Of a DNA stretch of 64,000 bases, positions 41,195-49,599 are shown piece by piece; within the stretch, counting starts at the first letter, position 1; every line of letters starts with the position of its first letter. A model generated the notes under the pieces. The model was not told the origin of the DNA. It searched no databases and saw only the letters and a program-made list of their open reading frames with translations. Source of the DNA: Variovorax jilinensis (GTDB lineage: Bacteria > Pseudomonadota > Gammaproteobacteria > Burkholderiales > Burkholderiaceae_C); assembly GCF_030316885.1 (NCBI RefSeq), contig NZ_JASZYQ010000006.1:124001-188000 (forward strand). Direction: 5' to 3'. Both the position numbers and the translations under genes were made by a program.

Positions 41195-41980
41195 CTACGC
41201 GATCCCGCCTTCCACGTAGTAGGTCTGGATCGCCTCTGCCTTGCCCTTCACCATCGTCGGCGGCATGGCCCGTAGCCGGAACCGGTCGTCGAGCGTGCGG
41301 CGGATGTCCTCGGTGATCAGCAGGTCGACCTCGAACTTGCTGGTCAAGCCCTCGACCCGCGAGGCGACGTTGATCGGATCGCCCGTCACGCTGAACTTCG
41401 ACAGGCCGGGAGTGCCTATCACGCCGGCCACCACCTCGCCGCCATGGATGCCGATACCGAAGCGCAACTCGGGCAGGCCCCTGTCGCGCAACTCGGCGTT
41501 GTAGCGCGCCAGTTCGGAGCGCATCTCGAGCGCGGCCAGCACGGCATCGCGACCCTGCCAGGGGTTGGACTCCAGGGCGCCGAACAGCGCCAGCAGGCCA
41601 TCGCCCACGAACTCGGTGACGTGGCCGTGGTGCCGCGCGATCGCCGCAGTCATGTGCCGGAAGTAATCGTTGAGCAGCTTCACCGTGACGGCGGGATCGA
41701 GGCGGTCGCACAGGGCCGTGAAACCGCGCAGGTCGGCGAACAGCATCGTGACCTGGCGCCGCTCCGGCGCGAAGGGGTCGCCGGCGCCGGTGAGCCGCTC
41801 GACGACGTCGGAAGGCACGAAGCGCTCGAACTGGCCCTGCAGGTGCTCGAGCCTGTCGTCGGCAACCATCAGCAGGCGTTCGAGCTTGTCGTTCTCGCGC
41901 CGACCGCGCAGCACCAGGGCCACGAGGAGCAGGACGACGAGAGCTCCGATCGCGGCGGCGACCCAGCGCGTCGCCGTCAT
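41195..41980 (-). CDS. Membrane-anchored class III adenylate cyclase
   Basis: The protein has 261 residues. One N-terminal transmembrane helix (residues 8-25) and a short coiled linker precede a single cyclase domain. Metal-binding Asp83 (FADLRGF) and Asp127 (FVGDG), adenine-selecting Lys195 and Asp201 (SKFSVTGD), and catalytic Asn204 and Arg208 (PINVASR) are all present, which predicts an active enzyme making cAMP rather than cGMP. The start ATG 41980 overlaps the stop of the upstream AhpD-like gene as ATGA, so translation is coupled. Confidence 0.9.
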   Translation of the reverse strand: MTATRWVAAAIGALVVLLLVALVLRGRRENDKLERLLMVADDRLEHLQGQFERFVPSDVVERLTGAGDPFAPERRQVTMLFADLRGFTALCDRLDPAVTVKLLNDYFRHMTAAIARHHGHVTEFVGDGLLALFGALESNPWQGRDAVLAALEMRSELARYNAELRDRGLPELRFGIGIHGGEVVAGVIGTPGLSKFSVTGDPINVASRVEGLTSKFEVDLLITEDIRRTLDDRFRLRAMPPTMVKGKAEAIQTYYVEGGIA

Positions 41981-43065
41981 TCGAGCAGCATCGCCAGGCG
42001 CACCGTGGCGTTGGCCAGCGACGCGACGCCGATGGCCTCGAGCAGCGCCCGGTGGTCGCCGAGCTCGGCGCCGAGCACGCGGGTCTTCTGCTGGATCGTC
42101 GAAGGTTCGTAGTAGACCGTGTCGCGCGCCCAGGCCAGCAGGCCCGCTTCGCGCTGCGGCAGGCGCGGGCAGTGCAGGGTCGCGATGGCGCTCTCGATCT
42201 CCTCCGGACTCAGCCCCTCGCCTTGCAGGAGCTGCCATGCCGCAGGCTCGCTGTGCGGACAGCCCAGCGTGCGCGCGACCACCGCGAACATCAGCGCCTT
42301 GGCGCTGCGGCTCAGCACCGCCGAGTCGAAGGCGCCGTCGAGCGCCGCCTTCATGACCGTGGCCGCCCGCAAGCCGGCGAGCGGCACCACCACGACACCG
42401 AAGGGCCCGGCGGCCAGCGTGGCGGCGCCGAGCGGCGCTTCCGCGGGGCGCCTGGGCGCCAGCCTCTTCATCACGGGCATCGCGAGCGCCAGCAGCCAGC
42501 GAAAGCGGCCATTGGCCATGCGCTCGAACTTCTCTTCGGGCGGACAGGCCAGCAGCGTGCTGACCCGGTTGAAGAAGCATCCGAACGAGATTGCAAAGGC
42601 GATCTCGCCGATCTCGGCAGGCGTGTAGCCGAGCGCGAGCAGCGCCGAACGCTCGGCCGCCGCCGGGCGTGGACGCGACCGCGCGAGGTTGCGGCAGAAG
42701 GCGACGTAGGCCCGCTCCTTGGCATCCAGCTCGGCGGTCTGCACATCGCGCTCGACCTCCTGGATGAAGGATTCGGAATAGCCGAGCACCTTCATGAACG
42801 CACGGTTCGCGCCGTAGCAGTAGCGGCACGAATTCTCCTGCGCCGTCACCATGCTGCCGATGCGGTGCAGCCGCTCGGACAGTGCGGCCGGCACGTAGTT
42901 CGTGGCTTCGTAGGCGGCCTCGCGCAGCCAGCCGCTCGCTGCGATGCGACGGTCGGTCTCGAGCACCTGCGCGCCGCGGCGCTTGAGCTCGGCCTCCCAC
43001 GCCGCGTCCCGCGCGGCCGGCAGCACCGGTTCGCTCCAGTGGATCTCGTTCAGCAAAGACGCCAT
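41977..43065 (-). CDS. Two-domain AhpD-like (carboxymuconolactone decarboxylase family) protein
   Basis: This 362-residue helical protein has GGAGG five bases before ATG 43065. The first half carries an AhpD-type CxxC in QENSCRYCYGANRAFMKVLG, the redox pair of alkylhydroperoxidases, although the usual following His is Asn here. The second half (about 225-360) repeats the helical fold and has single cysteines (LGCPHSEP, TLHCP). It may be a peroxidase-like or redox-sensing protein. It is translationally coupled to an adenylate cyclase. Confidence 0.8.
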   Translation of the reverse strand: MASLLNEIHWSEPVLPAARDAAWEAELKRRGAQVLETDRRIAASGWLREAAYEATNYVPAALSERLHRIGSMVTAQENSCRYCYGANRAFMKVLGYSESFIQEVERDVQTAELDAKERAYVAFCRNLARSRPRPAAAERSALLALGYTPAEIGEIAFAISFGCFFNRVSTLLACPPEEKFERMANGRFRWLLALAMPVMKRLAPRRPAEAPLGAATLAAGPFGVVVVPLAGLRAATVMKAALDGAFDSAVLSRSAKALMFAVVARTLGCPHSEPAAWQLLQGEGLSPEEIESAIATLHCPRLPQREAGLLAWARDTVYYEPSTIQQKTRVLGAELGDHRALLEAIGVASLANATVRLAMLLE

Positions 43066-43143
43066 GGGCCCTCCAAGGAGAACGGACGCTCCGTTCTCCG
43101 CCGGCATTGTGCCGCCTGCTCCGCCGGCACGCCCGGCTCGGAC

Positions 43144-43932
43144 TCAGACCACCATCGGCAGCGCGGCGCCATCCATCGAAACGACGGCGCCCGAGATGTA
43201 GGCCGCGCCCGGCGAGCCCAGGAAGACCACGGCCCGCGCGATGTCCTCCGGCGTGGCCAGCCGCCCCAGCGGCATGCGCGACTGCGCATCGCGCAGCACC
43301 TCGTCCGCGCCGATGCCGCGCAGGCGAGCCTCCGCCGCCAGGCCCTCGGCCATGCGGTCGGTCAGCGTCAGTGCGGGATTGACCGCGTTCACGCGCACGC
43401 CGCGCGGACCGTAGGCGGCAGCCAGGCCCGCGGTGGCCAGCATCAGGGCCGCATTGGCGGCGCCTCCGGCCAGGTGGGTCGTGGTTGCGACCTTGCCGCC
43501 CATGCCGATGACGTTGACGATCGCGCCCGTACCCCGCTCGCCCATGCGCTTGATCACCGGGTCCATGACGTTGATGTAGGTGAAGAACTTGGCCTGCATC
43601 GCGTCCTGCCAGGCCTGCGGCTGCAGTTCGCCGAAGGGCGTGCGCCGCGCTGCGCCGGCCGAGTTGACCAGCACGTCGATCGGTCCCGCGGCGGCCTGCA
43701 CCGCGTCCACCATCGCCTGCGCCGCCGTCGCATCGCCGAGATCCGCCGTGTGACCGAGTGCCGCATGGCCTTCGCCGCCGAGCTGCGCGATCGCTGCGTC
43801 GACGTTCGCAGCCGTTCGACCCACCAGGCTCACCCGGGCGCCTTCGCGCAGGAATTCGCGCGCGCAGGCCAGGCCGATGCCACGGCTGCCACCGGTCACG
43901 AGCACGTGCTTGCCCGCCAATTGAAGATCCAT
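43144..43932 (-). CDS. Short-chain dehydrogenase/reductase family protein, atypical active site
   Basis: This 262-residue Rossmann-fold protein has GGAGCGG before ATG 43932. The cofactor loop TGGSRGIG (13-20) and LVNSAGAA (88-95) are normal. The catalytic motif YxxxK is missing: at the expected place there is HLAGGAANAAL, putting Gly156 and Asn160 where Tyr and Lys should be, and the serine before it is also replaced (VNVIGMGG). It may bind NAD(P) without classical catalysis or use another mechanism. It precedes the AhpD-like gene on the same strand, 78 bases away. Confidence 0.82.
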   Translation of the reverse strand: MDLQLAGKHVLVTGGSRGIGLACAREFLREGARVSLVGRTAANVDAAIAQLGGEGHAALGHTADLGDATAAQAMVDAVQAAAGPIDVLVNSAGAARRTPFGELQPQAWQDAMQAKFFTYINVMDPVIKRMGERGTGAIVNVIGMGGKVATTTHLAGGAANAALMLATAGLAAAYGPRGVRVNAVNPALTLTDRMAEGLAAEARLRGIGADEVLRDAQSRMPLGRLATPEDIARAVVFLGSPGAAYISGAVVSMDGAALPMVV

Positions 43933-44012
43933 GTCCGCTCCACGTGACCCGGGGAATCCGGGCGCAGCCGCCACTGTGGCACAGGCGCGCGCCGGTCGTG
44001 GAGACGCGGGGC

Positions 44013-47000
44013 TCAGCCGATCGTCATCAGGCTCGCGTTGCCGCCGGCCGCGGCCGTGTTCACGCTCGATGCGCGTTCGATCACCAGGCTCTCCAGCGGA
44101 ATGCCCGTCTCGCCCGGCACCATGGCCCGCACGCCGACGATCGGGCCGGCGCGTCTTGCCAGCGCCAGGTCGACCTCGATCAACGCCGGCGCATCGCCGT
44201 GAAAGAGCACGGCATCGAAGACGACGGTGGCCGCGCGCCAGTCACGGGCGCTGGCGATGCGCTGCCCGACTTCCGGTGGCAAGGAGGCGATCAGTTCCGC
44301 GCCCTTGGTATCGGCCACCCAGACGGCGGTGCTCCCGACCGCCAGCACTGCCGCGAGCTGGAGCAGCCGATCGGCCTCGCTTTCGGCCAGGCAGAGCACG
44401 GCTTCGCGAGGCCGCAGGGCGTAGACGTTGCGCTCGCCGGTCGGCCCGGCCAGCGTGCGGGCCTGCCCGCTGCGCGACAGGCTTGCGAGATTTGCGCAGT
44501 GCCGGGCAAGCGTGTCGCGGCCGCTGCGCCGAGCCCAGGCCTGCAGTGCGATCAGCGGCTCGGGCAGCGCGATGGCGCGATTTGCGCCCGGATCGGTGTC
44601 GCCGGGATCGGCCGCCGAATGCGCGCGCGCCATGACGTCGTCGGGACGCGATGCCAGCAGGCGGTACATGTAGAGCGGCCCACCCGCCTTGGGGCCGGTG
44701 CCCGACAGCCCTTCGCCGCCGAAGGGCTGGACCCCGACCACGGCGCCCACGATGTTGCGATTGACATAGACATTGCCGGCCCGGGCTTCGTCGATCACCT
44801 GCGCGATGGTCTCGTCGATGCGGGTGTGCACGCCCAGGGTCAGGCCGTAGCCGGTGCCGTTGATCTGGCCGATGAGTGCACCGAGATCGCGACGCCGGAA
44901 TCGCACCACATGCAGCACCGGACCGAATACCTCGCGCTTCAGGTCCGAGATCCCCTGCAGTTCGATGAGGGCGGGCACGACGAAGGTGCCCGAGGCCGTC
45001 GCACGGTCGACTTCGCGCGCCTGCCGGTACACCTGGCGGCCCAGGCGCTGCATGTCGGCGATGTGACGCTCGATGCCGTCGCGCGCCTCGGCATCGATCA
45101 CGGGCCCCACGTCCACGGCCAGCGTGGCGGGATTGCCGATGCGGCTTTCCGCCATGGCACCCTTGAGCATCTCGAGCAGCCGGTCGGCCACCTCTTCCTG
45201 CACGCAGAGCAGCCGCAAGGCCGAGCAGCGCTGCCCCGCGCTGTCGAAGGCCGATGCCATCACGTCGGCCACGACCTGCTCGACCAGTGCGGACGAGTCC
45301 ACGATCATCGCGTTCTGCCCGCCGGTCTCCGCAATCAGCGGCACCGGTCGGCCGCCGCTGCCGAGGCGCGCGGCCAGCGTCCCTTGCAGGATGCGCGCGA
45401 CCTCGGTCGAGCCCGTGAACATCACGCCCTGCACGCGCGCATCGCCGACCAGCGCTGCGCCTGTCGTCTCGCCCCGGCCCGGCAGCAGTTGAAGCGCAGC
45501 GCGCGGCACGCCGGCCTGCCACAGCAGACGCACCGCCTCGGCCGCGATCAGCGGCGTCTGTTCCGCAGGCTTGGCGAGCACCGGGTTGCCGGCCGCCAGC
45601 GCGGCCGCGAGCTGCCCCACGAAGATCGCCAGCGGGAAGTTCCACGGGCTGATGCAGACCACCGGCCCCAGCGGCCGATGGGACTCGACGGTGAAATCGG
45701 TTCGAGCCTGCGCTGCATAGAAGCGCAGGAAGTCGACCGCCTCGCGCACCTCCGCGATGCCGTTCGCATGCGTCTTGCCGGCTTCGCGGGACAACAGGCC
45801 GAGCAGGCGCGGCATTGCACCCTGCAGCAGGTCGGCGGCACGCTCGAGCCGGTCGGCGCGGGCGGCGGGCGTTTCGGCGGCCCAGGTCGGCGCGAAGCGC
45901 TGCGCGGCCGCGATGGCCGCGTCGACTTCGGCGAGCGTCGCCTGCCGCACCTGGCCGACCACATCGCCGAGGTCGGCGGGATTGCGCACCGGCTCGGTCG
46001 GCGCGTCGATGCCTTCGTCGGCCCCCTCTGCCAGCATCGGACAGGCCACCCACGCCTCGGCGGCACTGGCGCGCAGCTGCGTCTCGAGCGCACGCAGGCG
46101 GTCGTCGTTCGACAGGTCCAGTCCGCTCGAATTGCGGCGCGCCGTGCCGTACAACGCGCCGGGCAGCGGTACCGCGGGATGCGGCAGCCCGATCGCGCCC
46201 TCGCTCGCGCCCATGCGCTCGACGGTGGCGACCGGGTCTTCCACCAGCGCATCGATCGCGATGCCCGGATCGGCGATGCGGTTGACGAAGGAGGTGTTGG
46301 CGCCGTTCTCGAGCAGGCGGCGCACCAGGTAGGCGAGCAGGGTCTCGTGCGTCCCGACCGGTGCGTAGATGCGGCAGGGCCGGCCCAGCCCGCCCTTGCG
46401 GATGTCGCCGACCACCTGCTCGTACAGCGGCTCGCCCATGCCGTGCAGGCACTGGAACTCGTACTGGCCGGGCTGGTACTGGGCGGGGCCCGCCATCTCG
46501 TGGATGGCGGCGAGCGTGTGGGCGTTGTGGGTTGCGAACTGGGGATAGACCGCATCGGGCGCCGCCAGCAGCTGGCGGGCACACGCCAGGTACGAGACGT
46601 CGGTGTAGGCCTTGCGCGTGAAGACCGGATAGCCCTCGAGCCCGTCGACCTGGGCCCGCTTGATCTCGCTGTCCCAGTAGGCGCCCTTCACGAGCCGGAC
46701 CATCAGGCGGTGCCCGCTGCGACGGCCCAGGTCGACCACGTGATCGATCACGAAGGGGCAGCGCTTCTGGTAGGCCTGGATGACGAAGCCGATGCCGTTC
46801 CACCCGGCCAGTGCCGGCTCGAAGCACAGGCGCTCGAGCAGGTCAAGCGAGAGCTCCAGCCGATCGGCCTCTTCCGCATCGATGTTGAGGCCGATGTCGT
46901 GGCGTCGGGCGAGCAGCGTGAGGTCGCGCAGCACCGGGTACAGCTCGTCCATCACGCGCGCATGCTGGGCCCGGCTGTAGCGCGGGTGCAGGGCCGACAG

Positions 47001-47798
47001 CTTGATCGAGATTCCGGGGCCTTCGTAGACGCCGCGGCCGGCCGATGCGCGGCCGATCGCGTGGATGGCCTGTTCGTACGACGCGCGATAGCGCCGCGCA
47101 TCGTGCGCGGTCAGTGCCGCCTCGCCCAGCATGTCGTAGGAATAGCGAAAGCCCTCGCCCTCCAGCGCACGCGCATGCGCGAGCGCCTGCTCGATCGTCT
47201 CGCCGGTCACGAACTGCTCGCCCATCATCCGCATCGCCATGTCGACGCCCTTGCGGATCAGGGGCTCGCCGCCCTTTCCGATCAGGCGGGTCAGGGTGCT
47301 CGTCAGCCCGGCCTCGCTATGCGTCGCGACCAGCTTGCCCGTCAGCAGCAGCCCCCAGGTGGCGGCGTTGACGAACACCGAAGGGCTGTGGCCCGCATGC
47401 GCCTGCCAGTGCCCATCGGCGATCTTGTCGCGGATGAGGGCATCGCGCGTGGCGGTGTCGGGAATGCGCAGCAGCGCCTCGGCGAGGCACATCAGCGCGA
47501 CGCCCTCCTGCGACGACAACGCGTACTCCTGCAGCAGTCCCTGCACCAGGCCGGCACGGCCACCGGCACCCTTGCGCTCGCGAAGCCGGGTGGCGAGCCG
47601 GTGTGCGAGTGCCTGGGCCGCCGCAGCCATGCCGGGGGGCAGGCGCGCGCCTTGCAGCAGAGGCGGCACGGCCTCCGGCTCTGGACGGCGCCAGGCTGCG
47701 GTGATCGATGCGCGCAGGTCGCTTGGCATGCCGCCCAGTCCATCCGCAAACGGGATCGACGGGCTGCTTGCGGCAGTGGCGGAATATTCGGAGCTCAT
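44013..47798 (-). CDS. putA: Bifunctional proline dehydrogenase / L-glutamate-gamma-semialdehyde dehydrogenase
   Basis: PutA oxidises proline to glutamate in two steps using FAD and NAD+. The 1261 residues contain an alpha domain, the proline dehydrogenase barrel (about 170-480, with GISIKLSALHPRYS and GFVIQAYQKRC), the aldehyde dehydrogenase (about 550-1000, with SPWNFPLAIFVGQLAAALAAGN and the nucleophile Cys in GQRCSALR) and a C-terminal ALDH-like extra domain of type B PutAs. The N-terminal ribbon-helix-helix DNA-binding domain of E. coli PutA is absent, so it cannot repress its own gene that way. Control probably falls to the divergent Lrp-type regulator. Confidence 0.96.
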   Translation of the reverse strand: MSSEYSATAASSPSIPFADGLGGMPSDLRASITAAWRRPEPEAVPPLLQGARLPPGMAAAAQALAHRLATRLRERKGAGGRAGLVQGLLQEYALSSQEGVALMCLAEALLRIPDTATRDALIRDKIADGHWQAHAGHSPSVFVNAATWGLLLTGKLVATHSEAGLTSTLTRLIGKGGEPLIRKGVDMAMRMMGEQFVTGETIEQALAHARALEGEGFRYSYDMLGEAALTAHDARRYRASYEQAIHAIGRASAGRGVYEGPGISIKLSALHPRYSRAQHARVMDELYPVLRDLTLLARRHDIGLNIDAEEADRLELSLDLLERLCFEPALAGWNGIGFVIQAYQKRCPFVIDHVVDLGRRSGHRLMVRLVKGAYWDSEIKRAQVDGLEGYPVFTRKAYTDVSYLACARQLLAAPDAVYPQFATHNAHTLAAIHEMAGPAQYQPGQYEFQCLHGMGEPLYEQVVGDIRKGGLGRPCRIYAPVGTHETLLAYLVRRLLENGANTSFVNRIADPGIAIDALVEDPVATVERMGASEGAIGLPHPAVPLPGALYGTARRNSSGLDLSNDDRLRALETQLRASAAEAWVACPMLAEGADEGIDAPTEPVRNPADLGDVVGQVRQATLAEVDAAIAAAQRFAPTWAAETPAARADRLERAADLLQGAMPRLLGLLSREAGKTHANGIAEVREAVDFLRFYAAQARTDFTVESHRPLGPVVCISPWNFPLAIFVGQLAAALAAGNPVLAKPAEQTPLIAAEAVRLLWQAGVPRAALQLLPGRGETTGAALVGDARVQGVMFTGSTEVARILQGTLAARLGSGGRPVPLIAETGGQNAMIVDSSALVEQVVADVMASAFDSAGQRCSALRLLCVQEEVADRLLEMLKGAMAESRIGNPATLAVDVGPVIDAEARDGIERHIADMQRLGRQVYRQAREVDRATASGTFVVPALIELQGISDLKREVFGPVLHVVRFRRRDLGALIGQINGTGYGLTLGVHTRIDETIAQVIDEARAGNVYVNRNIVGAVVGVQPFGGEGLSGTGPKAGGPLYMYRLLASRPDDVMARAHSAADPGDTDPGANRAIALPEPLIALQAWARRSGRDTLARHCANLASLSRSGQARTLAGPTGERNVYALRPREAVLCLAESEADRLLQLAAVLAVGSTAVWVADTKGAELIASLPPEVGQRIASARDWRAATVVFDAVLFHGDAPALIEVDLALARRAGPIVGVRAMVPGETGIPLESLVIERASSVNTAAAGGNASLMTIG

Positions 47799-47813
47799 GG
47801 CGGGCCTTCAGGT

Positions 47814-47830
47814 GAATAATCCGATCATTC
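47814..47830. promoter_or_regulatory. Putative Lrp-type operator between putA and its regulator
   Basis: GAATAAT-CCG-ATCATTC is a 7-3-7 palindrome with one mismatch in the 71-base spacer, 16 bases upstream of putA. AT-rich dyads of this size suit Lrp/AsnC proteins; binding is inferred. Confidence 0.45.
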
Positions 47831-47869
47831 CCGACGATGGCCTGAGTTTTTATTCGAAACGTGGCACCA

Positions 47870-48373
47870 ATGCAGAACAAATCACTATCGACATTCGAGC
47901 CAGATGGCGAGCTCGATCGCCTCGATCTGCGCATCCTCGCCGCCCTGCAACGCGACGGCCGCATCACCAACCTGAAGCTGGCCGATGCCGTGGGCCTGTC
48001 GCCGACGGCCGTGCTGGCGCGCGTGCAGCGGCTCACGCGCGACCACTACATCGTCGGCTACGAGGCGCGCCTCAACCCGCTCAAGCTCGGGGCCGGCATG
48101 CTGGTCTTCGTGGAGGTGCTGCTCGATCGCACCACGCCCAATGTCTTCGACGAATTCAAGGCCGCGGTGCAGGTCCAGCCGGCCATCATGGAGTGCCACA
48201 TGGTGGCTGGCGGCTTCGACTACCTGCTCAAGACGCGCAGCGCCGACATGAACGACTACCGGCAGTTCGCAGGCACCGTGCTGTGGCAATTGCCGGGCGT
48301 GCGCGAGACCCGGACCTACGCGGTGATGGAAGAGGTCAAGAACTCGACGCACCTGCACCTGCCGGTGTCCTGA
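47870..48373 (+). CDS. putR: Lrp/AsnC-family regulator, probable proline-utilisation activator
   Basis: This 167-residue regulator has an N-terminal winged helix (LDRLDLRILAALQRDGRITNLKLADAVGLSPTAVLARVQRL) and a C-terminal effector domain of the RAM type (GAGMLVFVEVLLDRT, GGFDYLLKTRSADM). An in-frame GTG at 47861 would add three residues; ATG 47870 is taken. It is divergent from putA across 71 bases, as in bacteria where a Lrp-like PutR activates putA in response to proline. The symbol is inferred from context. Confidence 0.85.
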   Translation: MQNKSLSTFEPDGELDRLDLRILAALQRDGRITNLKLADAVGLSPTAVLARVQRLTRDHYIVGYEARLNPLKLGAGMLVFVEVLLDRTTPNVFDEFKAAVQVQPAIMECHMVAGGFDYLLKTRSADMNDYRQFAGTVLWQLPGVRETRTYAVMEEVKNSTHLHLPVS

Positions 48374-48374
48374 G

Positions 48375-48386
48375 CGAGTCGACTCG
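48375..48386. repeat. 12-bp perfect palindrome after putR
   Basis: CGAGTCGACTCG begins one base after the putR stop and is followed by TCTTTCATC. It lacks a loop and is a poor terminator by itself. Confidence 0.3.
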
Positions 48387-48449
48387 TCTTTCATCTGTGG
48401 CACCATCCAGCGGATGCACGGCTCGACATGGAGTGAAGGAAATGGGGTC

Positions 48450-49529
48450 ATGAGAAAAGCGTCCGGTCGCAGCCGATGGCTGATCGCCATGCCCGTGATT
48501 GCCGTCGGGCTGGCCGCCGCGACGCTGGCCGATGCCTGCACCCGGGTCGTGTACCACGGCAAGGACGATCAGGTCATCACCGCTCGCTCGATGGACTGGC
48601 AGCAGGACATCCAGTCCGATCTCTGGATCTTTCCCCGCGGCATGGCGCGCAGCGGCGAGGCCGGTGCCAATTCGATCGCATGGAAGTCGAAGTACGGCAG
48701 CGTCATCACCTCCGCCTACGGCGTGGCCACCACCGATGGCGTCAACGAGGCAGGCCTGGTCGCCAACCTGCTCTGGCTCGTCGAATCGAAATATCCCGCC
48801 TTCGATGCCACGTCCAAGCCGGGACTGACGATTGCCGCCTGGGGACAGTACGTGCTGGACAACTTCGCGACCGTGAATGAGGCCGTCGCCGCGCTCAAGA
48901 CCGAGCCCTACACGCTGGTCACGGACAAGGTCCCGGGCCAGGAACGCAACGCGACGCTTCATCTGGTGCTCTCGGACGCCTCGGGCGACAGCGCGGTGGT
49001 CGAATACATCGACGGCAAGCAGGTGATCCACCACGGCCGCCAGTACCCCGTGGTGACCAACTCGCCGACCTTCGACCAGCAACTGGCGCTCGTCGCCTAC
49101 TGGCAGCAGATCGGCGGCACCGTCATGCTGCCCGGCACCAACAGGGCTTCCGACCGCTTCGCGCGGGCCTCGTTCTATGCCGGCGCCCTGCCGAAGTTCG
49201 AGGACCCGGACATCGCCGTGGCTGCGGCGTTCAGCGTGATCCGGAACGCATCGGTGCCCTACGGCATCTCGACGCCGAACGAGCCCAACATCTCTTCGAC
49301 ACGCTGGCGCACGGTCACCGACCATCGCCGGAAGATCTATTTCTTCGAATCGGCCCTGACGCCCAACACCTTCTGGGTCGACCTCAAGAAGCTCGACTTC
49401 TCGGCCGAGACCGGCAAGGTCAAGACCTTGTCCCTGGGCGCGGACCAGCGCAACGTCTTCGCGGGCGAGACCTCCGGCAAGTTCAAGGCCGCGAAGCCGT
49501 TCAGGTTTCTGGGTATCTCGGGACAGTGA
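48450..49529 (+). CDS. Exported linear amide C-N hydrolase (choloylglycine hydrolase/penicillin acylase family)
   Basis: This Ntn hydrolase has 359 residues. ATG 48450 is preceded by GAAGGA at some distance. A signal peptide (WLIAMPVIAVGLAAATLADA) is followed directly by CTRVVYHGKDD, so signal cleavage would expose the catalytic N-terminal Cys. ARSMDW supplies the conserved Arg and Asp; TTDGVNEAGL and MLPGTNRASDRF supply further active-site Asn and Arg. Relatives cleave bile salts, penicillin V or acyl-homoserine lactones. A near-copy without signal peptide follows 70 bases downstream. Confidence 0.9.
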   Translation: MRKASGRSRWLIAMPVIAVGLAAATLADACTRVVYHGKDDQVITARSMDWQQDIQSDLWIFPRGMARSGEAGANSIAWKSKYGSVITSAYGVATTDGVNEAGLVANLLWLVESKYPAFDATSKPGLTIAAWGQYVLDNFATVNEAVAALKTEPYTLVTDKVPGQERNATLHLVLSDASGDSAVVEYIDGKQVIHHGRQYPVVTNSPTFDQQLALVAYWQQIGGTVMLPGTNRASDRFARASFYAGALPKFEDPDIAVAAAFSVIRNASVPYGISTPNEPNISSTRWRTVTDHRRKIYFFESALTPNTFWVDLKKLDFSAETGKVKTLSLGADQRNVFAGETSGKFKAAKPFRFLGISGQ

Positions 49530-49599
49530 GTCGGCAGCGCGCGGCGGCTGGGTCGTCGCGCGTCTCGCCGGAAGATTTTTTATCGAAAGGCTCGTTTCT

